The position numbers and the translations under genes are program-made. DNA of 64,000 nucleotides from CAIVAT01 sp964473485 (GTDB taxonomy: Bacteria; Bacteroidota; Bacteroidia; Bacteroidales; FEN-979): positions 30,174-94,173 of the forward strand of contig CAYYPH010000016.1 of NCBI GenBank assembly GCA_964473485.1, given 5' to 3'. Of this stretch, positions 35,603-43,536 are shown piece by piece (within the stretch, counting starts at the first letter, position 1; each line of letters starts with the position of its first letter). The notes under the pieces are model-generated. The model was given only the letters and a program-made list of their open reading frames with translations, ran no database searches and was not told where the DNA came from.

Positions 35603-37568
35603 TCAGGCGCTTTCAAGGGTGAAGAAAAAGCTGCTTCCTTGCCCGGGAATGCTCTTCACCCAAAGTTCACCGCCAAGTTTTTCAATGAACTCACGGCAAA
35701 CGATCAGGCCCAGGCCGGTGCCTGTTTCGTTTTCAGTCCCGTAGGTTTTAACCGACCCGTCGATCCGGAAAAGTTTGCCGAGGTTTTCATCCGGAATCCC
35801 GACCCCGTTGTCAATCACAGCTACTTGAATCTCCCCGTCTTTCAACCCGGAGTGAGTGGTAATTATCCGCTCGATGCGTATCTCTCCACCCCTTTGTACA
35901 TATTTGATAGCATTCGAAACCAGGTTCCGCACCACAAATTCAATCATATAGCGGTCGCTGCTGACCATAACCGGGTTCCTGTTGTCAAACTTCACAGAGA
36001 TATCTTTGCCTTTGACCTGGGGATTTAACACTTCGAGTGTGCCCGATACCAATCCTGTAAGATCGAAGGTCTCTTTATTGATCCCGATCCGGTTGGTCTG
36101 TGTCCGGCTCCAGGCCAACAGATTCTCGAGTAACCGGTATACGTTGTCGGAAGCGTGATGGATGTTGGCGATGATCTTTTTCACCTCCGGGGCTGTAAAA
36201 GTGTCGTATTCTTCGTCGAGTATCTTCGAGAATCCCAGTAGGGCGTTGAACGGACTTTTCAGGTCGTGGGCAATGATGGAGAAAAAGATATCCTTTGAGG
36301 CATTCGCCTCCTCCAGACCTTTTTCATGCTGGCGCAGGATATCGAATGCCTGAGAGAGGTTTTCCTTCTGCCGGCTGATGATCTCGTTGCGTTTCGCCAT
36401 TTCGGTATTGATGCTTTTCATTTTCCGGTAATTCAGGAACAGCATGAGAATGATCAGAAAGATAAAGCAACCGGAAATAACCGTGATGGTTAGGAGGGTT
36501 TTTTGCCGGTGCCTGAGCAGTTTATTCTCCTGATCCTTTTTTTCGGCCTGGTAAACCGAACTGATGAGGACTATCTGCCGTTCTTTTTCAAGATTGTATA
36601 TACTGTCGTGAAGGGCGCGGAATTTCGTGAGATAATCAAAGGCCTTCCGGTAATCGCCTGTTTGTGCATAGTACCGGCCCAACATTTCGTACACCAAAGA
36701 TCTTTCGTTGTCGTGTTTGTGGTTCCTGGTCAACGAATCTGCAACACTCAGGTAAAAAAAAGCGCTGTCGTTCTTTCCCAAATTCAAATAAGCATCGGCA
36801 AGGTTGCAGGATACGATGGCAGTTTGCCGGGAGGATCCGTTCTGCACATTAACGCGATAGGCATTCAGGAAGTATTCGAGCGCCTTCCTGAAATTACCGG
36901 CATCGACGAACCGTATTGCCAGATCATGGCTGATGAAGGTCTCCTCTTCCCGAAATCCTTTTTCGCGGGCGATGGAAAGGGCCTCGAGCCGAAGTTTTTC
37001 CGCCCTTTCTGTCTGTTTCAGATAGTAAAGGTTGTTGGCTTTTTCGTTCATGGCTGTCAGCATGGTACCGGTATCGCCCTCCCGTTCGGCAAGCGCTATG
37101 GCTTGATCAAGGAACGGCAGTGATTCCTGGTACTTTGCAAGGAAACGGTAGTTGAACCCAAGGAAAAGTGATGCTTTTTTCTGTAAAGCTTCATCGCCCG
37201 ATTGTGAGGCCCGCTCAAGCACCGAAAGCAACAATTGCAAAGACCCTTGATAATCGGATACGTTGAAGAGCAGAAGCCTGGCCTGGTTGAGCATGATACT
37301 GGTTTCCATGGCTGTATTCTCTGGCGACCGGAACGTTTCGGAGCGGACGATTTCAAGGGCCTGGCGCAGGATATCCTCAGCAGCAGCAATCTGTCCCGTT
37401 TTTTCATACTCTCCGGCCAGTTTGATCAAGGCTTCGGTCTTTTCAACGCCTTTTGCATTGCTGAGGATGCGGTTGAGACTGTCGGTTGCATTGCCGGCAC
37501 TGGCTTTTCCCCAGACCATAAAACAACCTGCTGCAAAAAAAAAAGGATAATTTTAGCAAGATCTTCAT
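35603..37568 (-). CDS. TPR-domain sensor histidine kinase, signal peptide frame-shifted at a poly-T tract
   Basis: The main frame (35603-37519, 638 residues from an ATG at MVWGKASAG) holds periplasmic TPR repeats (about 20-310), a transmembrane helix (about 340-362, TVISGCFIFLIILMLFL), a coiled coil and a kinase core with FFSIIAHDLKSPFNALLGFS (His near 418), VIDNGVGIPDENLGKLF and GTGLGLIVCREFIEKLGG. That start leaves no complete signal peptide. An ATG at 37568 opens MKILLKLSFFFF, and one extra T in the tract at 37535-37544 would join it in frame to AAGCFMVWGKASA, a proper signal sequence (655 residues total). As written, that frame stops after about 40 codons. Either a base was miscounted or expression is switched by slippage. 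It follows fumC by 37 nt. Confidence 0.85.
37535..37544. repeat. Homopolymer A10 (T10 on the coding strand) causing a frameshift
   Basis: Ten A residues on the plus strand (ten T in the kinase message) lie within the signal-peptide codons. Eleven T would restore the frame. Such tracts slip during replication and transcription and are also common sites of sequencing error. Confidence 0.9.
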
Positions 37569-37605
37569 GGTAGGAGATGTTAGTTTGGTAAAACGGAAAA
37601 AGGGA

Positions 37606-39003
37606 CTATTTGGGTCCCACCATTTTTTTCGGATCGACGGCCCGGTTGAAATCCTCTTCCGAAATAAGACCCGATTCGATGGCGGCTTCCCGCAGGGTTT
37701 TGTGTTCCTGGTGTGCCTTTTTTGCGATCTTCGCCGAATTGTCGTATCCGATGATCGGGTTCAGGGCAGTGACCAGCATCAGGGTATTCTCCAGGTTCCT
37801 GTTGATGGCGGTGAGGTTGGGTTCGATACCGACAGCACAGTTGTAGTTGAACGATACGCAGGCGTCGCCCAGCAGCCTGGCCGACTGCAGCAGGTTGGAG
37901 ATGATGACCGGTTTGAATACGTTCAGCTGGAAGTGGCCGCTTATGCCGCCGATATTGATCGCCACGTCGTTGCCTAACACCTGTGCGCAAACCATGGTCA
38001 TTGCTTCGGGTTGTGTGGGGTTGACCTTTCCGGGCATGATACTGGATCCCGGTTCGTTCTCCGGCAGCATCAGTTCGCCGATGCCGCACCGGGGACCGGA
38101 TGCCTGCAGCCGGATGTTAGAGGCAATGTGCATCAGGCTTACCGCCAGGGTCTTCAGTGCGCCCGAAGTTTCAACCATGGCATCGTGTGCCGACAGCGAT
38201 TCAAATTTATTGGGTGCCGTGATGAATGGCAACCCGGTGAGTTCAGCGATCTTAGCGGCCACCAGCACGTCGTAGTTCCGGGGTGCGTTCAGCCCGGTAC
38301 CAACTGCAGTGCCTCCAAGTGCAAGTTCGGCAAGGTGGGGCAGGGTGTTTCTCAGCGCCTTCAGGCCATGATCCAGTTGCGAAACATATCCCGAGAATTC
38401 CTGGCCAAGCGTCAGCGGGGTGGCATCCATCAGGTGCGTTCTGCCGGTTTTTACGATATCCCTGAAGTCCTCTGCTTTCTTCGACAGGGTGCTGCGCAGG
38501 AGTTCCACGCCGGGGATGGTAGTCCCGATGATCATCCGGTAAGCGGCGATGCTCATGGCCGCCGGGAAGGTGTCGTTCGACGATTGCGACTTGTTGACGT
38601 CATCATTGGGATGGATGAAGGTTTTCTCCGGTCCGCCGAGCGTGCCGCCGTGCAGTACATGGGCGCGGTTGGCGATGACCTCGTTGAGGTTCATGTTGGT
38701 CTGGGTTCCCGAACCGGTCTGCCAGATCACCAGCGGAAACTGGTCGTCGAGCTTGCCATCCAGTATTTCGTCGCAAACCTGCACGATCAGGTCCTTTTTT
38801 TCGGCCGGAAGAACGCCGAGATCGGCATTTACCATGGCAGCGGCCTTTTTCAGGATGGCCATACCGCGGATGACCTCCATTGGCATGGAGCCTGGCTCCC
38901 CGATCTTGAAATTGGTCAGCGACCGCTGGGTTTGAGCGCCCCAGTACTTGTCCATGGCCACCTCAATGGGTCCCATGGTGTCTTTTTCGATGCGTGTCTT
39001 CAT
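37606..39003 (-). CDS. fumC: Fumarate hydratase class II
   Basis: A 465-residue enzyme of the fumarase/aspartase superfamily that interconverts fumarate and L-malate in the TCA cycle; it acts as a cytoplasmic tetramer without an iron-sulfur cluster. Visible are the N-terminal MGPIEVAMDKYWGAQTQRSL typical of class II fumarases, the substrate-contact SSNDTFPAAMSIAAY, GRTHLMDATPLTLGQEFSGY with the catalytic His region, and the superfamily signature GSSIMPGKVNPTQPEA. Length is normal. Aspartase is less likely because of the N-terminal and signature details. It lies in a minus-strand row from recX to the TPR kinase, with a repeat-filled spacer before it. Confidence 0.96.
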   Translation of the reverse strand: MKTRIEKDTMGPIEVAMDKYWGAQTQRSLTNFKIGEPGSMPMEVIRGMAILKKAAAMVNADLGVLPAEKKDLIVQVCDEILDGKLDDQFPLVIWQTGSGTQTNMNLNEVIANRAHVLHGGTLGGPEKTFIHPNDDVNKSQSSNDTFPAAMSIAAYRMIIGTTIPGVELLRSTLSKKAEDFRDIVKTGRTHLMDATPLTLGQEFSGYVSQLDHGLKALRNTLPHLAELALGGTAVGTGLNAPRNYDVLVAAKIAELTGLPFITAPNKFESLSAHDAMVETSGALKTLAVSLMHIASNIRLQASGPRCGIGELMLPENEPGSSIMPGKVNPTQPEAMTMVCAQVLGNDVAINIGGISGHFQLNVFKPVIISNLLQSARLLGDACVSFNYNCAVGIEPNLTAINRNLENTLMLVTALNPIIGYDNSAKIAKKAHQEHKTLREAAIESGLISEEDFNRAVDPKKMVGPK

Positions 39004-39007
39004 ATTA

Positions 39008-39050
39008 TTAGGGATTAGGCATTAGGTTTTAGGCATTAGGGATTGGGGGT
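39008..39050. repeat. ATTAGGG-type heptamer repeats
   Basis: Upstream of fumC the spacer reads as consecutive degenerate heptamers (TTAGGGA, TTAGGCA, TTAGGTT, TTAGGCA, TTAGGGA, TTGGGGG). The remaining spacer up to 39102 shows nothing recognisable. Confidence 0.75.
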
Positions 39051-39102
39051 CGGGAACAGGCAATATTCAATTCGTACATCGTAAATAAAAGATCGTAAAA
39101 GC

Positions 39103-39459
39103 TCATACGTCAATTCTCTTCAGAAGTTCTCCGATATTCTCTGCAGGGTCGCCGATGACGGCTTTGAAACGGGCTTCGACGATCGGGCGTTGCAGCAGTT
39201 TCGGATTCTGGACAAGGATCCGGATCCATTCGTGGTCCTCGAACTTCTTTCCTTTCAGGTGCTGCCTGTAATAGTCCTCCTGGGTACGGATAACCTCCAT
39301 GGGTTTCCTGTTCAGTTTGACCAGCAGCTTTTCCAGTTCTTCCGCCTTCAGGGGATTCTTCAGGTAATCGATCACCTCAACCTGACCCGCGTGCAGGTTC
39401 AGATATTCAAGTCCCGCTCTCGACTTCCTGCATTTCGGGTTGTGATAGATGCGCAGCAT
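39103..39459 (-). CDS. ArsC/Spx-family thioredoxin-fold protein (arsenate reductase-like)
   Basis: A 118-residue protein of the ArsC family. The active-site loop YHNPKCRKSRAGLEYL keeps the single N-terminal Cys, followed by VEVIDYLKNPLKAEELEKLL and IRTQEDYYRQHLKGK. The C-terminal LVQNPKLLQRPIVEARFKAV with the conserved R-P-I is typical and binds the anion in arsenate reductases. I start at ATG 39459 because the sequence before MLRIYHN is not family-like. It may reduce arsenate using glutathione or thioredoxin systems, but many members of this family have unknown substrates, and no arsR or arsenite pump is adjacent. Confidence 0.85.
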   Translation of the reverse strand: MLRIYHNPKCRKSRAGLEYLNLHAGQVEVIDYLKNPLKAEELEKLLVKLNRKPMEVIRTQEDYYRQHLKGKKFEDHEWIRILVQNPKLLQRPIVEARFKAVIGDPAENIGELLKRIDV

Positions 39460-39516
39460 ATTGTTTAGGTTTTTCCCAGGGTACCGGAAAGTCGTATTTT
39501 TTCCGCACACCTGAAT

Positions 39517-40606
39517 TTAAGCATTCCCGTATTCCATCAGGTACGATTTGATGAACTCCCCCAGGTCGCCGTCAAGCACTGCCTGGGTATCGGATGTCTC
39601 CATACCGGTGCGGAGATCTTTGACCATTTTGTAAGGATGCAGCACATAACTCCTGATCTGGCTGCCCCACTCGATCTTCTTCTTACCGCTTTCGATCGCC
39701 GCTATTTTTTCGCGTTTTTTTCGCAATTCGATCTCATACAACTGCGATTTCAGCAGTTTGAGCGCCTTTTCGCGGTTCTGCCCCTGCGACCGGGTCTCCT
39801 GGCATTCGATGATGATGCCGGTCGGCTCATGTTTCAGCCTTACCGCTGTTTCCACCTTGTTCACATTCTGTCCGCCAGGCCCGCTGCTCCTGAAAGTATC
39901 CCAGGTAATATCCGAAGGATTGACTTCGATGACAATGTCGTCGTTGATGATCGGGTAGGCATATACCGAGGCAAAAGAGGTGTGCCGTTTGTGGTTGGCG
40001 TCGAATGGCGAAAGCCTGACCAGCCGGTGAACGCCATTTTCACCCTTCAGATACCCATAAGCATAATCTCCGTCAAACTCAAGCGTAACCTGCTTGATGC
40101 CGGCAACATCCCCCTCCTGGTAGTCGATCTCGGTGATCTTAAATTTATTCCGTTCGCCGTAACGGATGTACATGCGCATCAGCATCTGCGCCCAGTCCTG
40201 GCTTTCGGTGCCCCCGGCTCCGGAGTTTATCTGCACGATGGCCCCGAGCCTGTCCTCCTCTCCGCTGAGCATGTTCCGGAATTCGAGATCCTCCACAAGA
40301 CCCAGTGTTTCCCGGTAATGTTCCTCCAACTCTGTTTCATTGCCCTCGCCCTGCACGAAAAACTCCCACATCACCATCATGTCATCGTAGCTTGACAGGG
40401 CCTGCGCGTAAGCATCGGTCCAGATCTTCTTGTCCCTGATTGCCCGCAGGGCCTGTTCGGCAGCCTTGGGATTGTTCCAGAAATCGGCCGCGTGGGTTTG
40501 CTCCTCTTCCTCTTTTATCTGTTCAAGTTTGCTATCGATGTCAAAGATACCTCCTCAAGGCATCAAGCCTTGTCTGAAGATCCTTTAGTTGCTCCAGTCC
40601 TGTCAT
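39517..40606 (-). CDS. prfB: Peptide chain release factor 2, programmed +1 frameshift
   Basis: Release factor 2 ends translation at UGA and UAA. The gene is read in two parts: 21 codons from ATG 40606 (MTGLEQLKDLQTRLDALRRY then L) to an in-frame TGA at 40543-40541, then a +1 shift into the main frame from 40542 to 39517, giving 362 residues, the normal RF2 length. The main frame has the stop-recognition tripeptide SPF in LVRLSPFDANHKRHTSF and the catalytic GGQ in RSSGPGGQNVNKVETAVRLK. An ATG-only reading would begin at 40380 and lose about 75 residues of domain 1. It lies 32 nt after recX. Confidence 0.96.
40540..40555 (-). promoter_or_regulatory. prfB autoregulatory frameshift site
   Basis: On the minus strand AGGAGG (40555-40550), TAT, then CTT TGA C reproduces the classical RF2 slippery site: a Shine-Dalgarno-like hexamer three bases before CUU-UGA-C. 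When RF2 is scarce, the ribosome shifts +1 at CUU and makes more RF2. Confidence 0.95.
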
Positions 40607-40638
40607 TCAGTGGTTTTTAATTGGTTAGTAATGGATTA

Positions 40639-41124
40639 TCACTTATCTTCTTCAAGGACCTGAACCACTTCGCCGTATTCAAATCCTTTGCCAACGACAA
40701 AAGTGATAATTTTTTCGCGTACGTTCAATACCTTTCCTTTATTTATTTGTGATGACTTTTTACCGATCAGCAGGCGAATCATCCTTCGGTACTCATCTTC
40801 ACTGATCTCTGATAAGGCATTATGGATCACATCTTCAGCGATTTGCCGGCTCCGGAGCTCATAGACGATCTTCTTCCGGCCCCATTGGTTCTGCCTGAAT
40901 TTTCCCCGAGCGAAAGCCCTGGCGAAGCGCCCGTCGTCGAGAAAACCTTCTCTGACCAATAGTTCTATCACCGATTCCGCTTTTGAACCCGTGAGGCTCC
41001 ATTCCGCCAGCTTTTTTTTCACGTCGGCGGTACACCGCTCCTGGTAGGCACAAAACCTGCTGATGCGATCCCATACCGGTGTGACTGCTGCGGTTCTTTC
41101 TCCGGGGTCCCCACTTCTTTTCAT
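40639..41124 (-). CDS. recX: Regulatory protein RecX
   Basis: A 161-residue, all-helical protein of the RecX family, which binds RecA filaments and limits their activity. Motifs include RISRFCAYQERCTADVKKKL (first helical repeat), LLVREGFLDDGRFARAFARG, the family hallmark KFRQNQWGRKKIVYELRSRQ, and IAEDVIHNALSEISEDEY. Length fits. The ATG at 41124 is preceded by a -7 box. It is followed by prfB 32 nt downstream; recA is not in the window. Confidence 0.9.
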   Translation of the reverse strand: MKRSGDPGERTAAVTPVWDRISRFCAYQERCTADVKKKLAEWSLTGSKAESVIELLVREGFLDDGRFARAFARGKFRQNQWGRKKIVYELRSRQIAEDVIHNALSEISEDEYRRMIRLLIGKKSSQINKGKVLNVREKIITFVVGKGFEYGEVVQVLEEDK

Positions 41125-41147
41125 GATCCTTTAGATGGAAACACCCT

Positions 41148-41155
41148 CAAATGTA
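41148..41155 (-). promoter_or_regulatory. -7 box upstream of recX
   Basis: TACATTTG on the minus strand matches TAnnTTTG, 23 nt before the recX ATG. No good -33 box is seen. It could drive recX, prfB and possibly the genes beyond. Confidence 0.45.
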
Positions 41156-41266
41156 ATAATTTTCAGCGGCTTTTCGGTTTGGTGAATGTTTTTTTTTCAG
41201 TTTTGCAGTAATATATCATGTAATCATGTTTACCCACTGAACCCAAAAGTATGACCTTTAAAACGG

Positions 41267-43534
41267 ATGATGAATAAACTCCTTCTTCTTATATGCCTTT
41301 GGATGGCTATACCGGACGCTCCGTGCACGGCCCAGAAGCAACCGGTTACTTTGGACCTGCGCGATTTGCGGCATTTACAGATCGTGAAACCCGCCGAAGC
41401 TTCGCCGGCTGAAGAAAAGGCGGCCGGCGAACTACGCAGATACCTGCAAATGATTATCGGCGTAGATATTCCCGTCGTCAGTGAAAACTCCAAGATGAAA
41501 ACCGGAGAGTTTATTCTCGGACTGACGAACCGCACACCCGATCCGCTGGAATTAAAAACCCTGGACCCCGATGGGTTCATGATCAGGACCGCGGGGAAAA
41601 AGATATACCTGGCCGGAGGGACCGGCAAGGGTGTGTTGTACGGCGTTTATGAATTGCTTGAACGCTGTTTCGGATGCCGGTTCTGGGCCCCGGGGGCTGA
41701 ATATGTTCCGCGCGCCGAAACACTCACGGTTCCTGTCATTGATATTCGCATGCAACCTGCCTTTGCCTTCAGGGAGGTAGCTTACGCAGGGATGGATGAT
41801 CCTGACTTCATGGACAAGATGCGGTGCGACCGTCATGCATGGGAACATGGCGGTGAATGGGGCATGTGGGTTCATACCATGTTCAGCCTGGTACCGCCGG
41901 AAAAGTATTTTGACACGCATCCGGAATATTATGCCCTGATGGCCGGGCAGCGGGCCAGGACCCAGCTTTGCCTCACCAACCCGGATGTACTGCAGATCAC
42001 CATCCGGTCGCTGGCCGAAAGGATGAAGGAACAACCGGGTTGCCGATATTGGTCGGTATCGCAAATGGACACCTATGGCTGGTGTGAGTGCGATAATTGC
42101 AAGGCCATCGATGAGCATGAAGGGTCCCCCTCGGGAACGATGATCTCGTTTGTGAACAAGGTTGCTGCCGCTTTTCCCGACAAAGTGATCTCCACCCTGG
42201 CTTACCAGTACACCCGGAAGCCGCCCCGAAACCTAAAACCGGCCCCGAATGTGAACATCATGCTTTGCACCATTGAATGCGACCGGAGCAAACCGCTGGC
42301 GGAAGAGCAATCGAAGGAGGCCTTTGTCCATGATCTTATCGGATGGTCGGCCATCACAGGCAATATCCTCGTGTGGGATTACGTGATCCAGTTCACCAAC
42401 ATGATCGCACCGTTTCCCAACCTGCACGTGCTGCAGCCAAACATCCAATTTTTCAGGGACCACCGGGTGAATGCCGTTTTCGAACAGGGCTGCCGGGGCA
42501 CCTATAGCGAGAATCAGGAATTGCGCCAGTATCTCCTGGCAAAATTATTATGGAATCCCGATGCCAATGTCGATTCTCTCATCACCCTGTTCACCGACGG
42601 GTATTATGGCAAAGCGGGACCTTTCATCAGGCAGTATCTTTCGGCGTTGGAGCGCGCACTGAAAGAATCGGGAAAAACGCTGTGGATTTACGGAAGTCCG
42701 ATGCAGGAAACCGACGCGTTCCTGGGTCCCGGGCAGATCGCCGACTACAACCGGTTTTTCGGTCAGGCCGTGGAAGCCGTTCGGAGCGACTCCATCTTGC
42801 TGACCCGTGTTGAAAAGGCCAGGCTTCCGTTACAGTATGCCATGATCGAGGTTTCGAAGAAATACATCACAGGTCCGGGTGGTTTTATGGATTCGGTCGA
42901 CGGAGGCTACCGGATAAGGCAGGAGAACATCAGGCAGGTGGAGGAATTCGTCGGCCTGGCCAACCGGTATGGCGTGAAGACGGTTCATGAGCGAACACTT
43001 ACGCCGGATGATTACGGCGCCAAAACCCTCGATCTTTTCCGCCGGGCGTATACCCCGCATCTGGCGCTGGGCGCCCGCTACACATTGAACCGGGAACCTT
43101 CAGCACAGTACCAGGCCGAGGGCCCCCTGACACTGACCGATGGGAAAAGAGGTTCGGAAAACTACTATGTGCTTTGGCAGGGTTTTGAAGGCCAGGATTT
43201 TACAGCCGTGGTCGACCTGGGCTACACGAAAGCCTTCAACTGGCTCGGGGCCGAATTCCTGCAGGTTACCGCCTCGTGGATCTTTTCACCGGTCAGCATG
43301 ACGATCAGTGTTTCCGACGACGGGGTTTCATTCAGGGATGTGGCGGTCTTCGACTCCCTCCGCTGTGAAGACCCTGTGGCCATCCGCACCATCGGGCGGG
43401 AGATACACCAGCAGGAGGCCCGTTATGTTAGGTTTTTTGCAGAGGGCGAAAAGATCTGTCCGCCATGGCACATCGGTCATGGCGGCAAGGCCTGGTTGTT
43501 TGTGGATGAACTGATGGTGGAGAACCGTCACTGA
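41267..43534 (+). CDS. DUF4838-domain secreted protein, probable glycoside hydrolase
   Basis: A 755-residue exported protein. The signal peptide (MNKLLLLICLWMAIPDAPCTAQ) is followed by a GH20/GH67-type N-terminal alpha/beta domain (about 25-150; AEEKAAGELRRYLQMIIGVD, FILGLTNRTP, KGVLYGVYELLERCFGCRFW), then a DUF4838 TIM-barrel-like domain (about 160-520) with GCRYWSVSQMDTYGWCECDN, TISFVNKVAAAFPDKVISTL-like strands and VFEQGCRGTYSENQELRQYL. The last 150 residues look like a discoidin-type carbohydrate-binding domain (LTDGKRGSENYYVLWQGFEG). Substrate is unknown; the family is linked to complex glycan breakdown. It converges with the GH38 gene 2 nt away. Confidence 0.82.
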   Translation: MMNKLLLLICLWMAIPDAPCTAQKQPVTLDLRDLRHLQIVKPAEASPAEEKAAGELRRYLQMIIGVDIPVVSENSKMKTGEFILGLTNRTPDPLELKTLDPDGFMIRTAGKKIYLAGGTGKGVLYGVYELLERCFGCRFWAPGAEYVPRAETLTVPVIDIRMQPAFAFREVAYAGMDDPDFMDKMRCDRHAWEHGGEWGMWVHTMFSLVPPEKYFDTHPEYYALMAGQRARTQLCLTNPDVLQITIRSLAERMKEQPGCRYWSVSQMDTYGWCECDNCKAIDEHEGSPSGTMISFVNKVAAAFPDKVISTLAYQYTRKPPRNLKPAPNVNIMLCTIECDRSKPLAEEQSKEAFVHDLIGWSAITGNILVWDYVIQFTNMIAPFPNLHVLQPNIQFFRDHRVNAVFEQGCRGTYSENQELRQYLLAKLLWNPDANVDSLITLFTDGYYGKAGPFIRQYLSALERALKESGKTLWIYGSPMQETDAFLGPGQIADYNRFFGQAVEAVRSDSILLTRVEKARLPLQYAMIEVSKKYITGPGGFMDSVDGGYRIRQENIRQVEEFVGLANRYGVKTVHERTLTPDDYGAKTLDLFRRAYTPHLALGARYTLNREPSAQYQAEGPLTLTDGKRGSENYYVLWQGFEGQDFTAVVDLGYTKAFNWLGAEFLQVTASWIFSPVSMTISVSDDGVSFRDVAVFDSLRCEDPVAIRTIGREIHQQEARYVRFFAEGEKICPPWHIGHGGKAWLFVDELMVENRH

Positions 43535-43536
43535 AT

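Noticed and set aside
39517..40380. Short prfB starting at 40380
   Set aside because: It would lack most of RF2 domain 1; the frameshift leader and the upstream in-frame codons restore the normal length.
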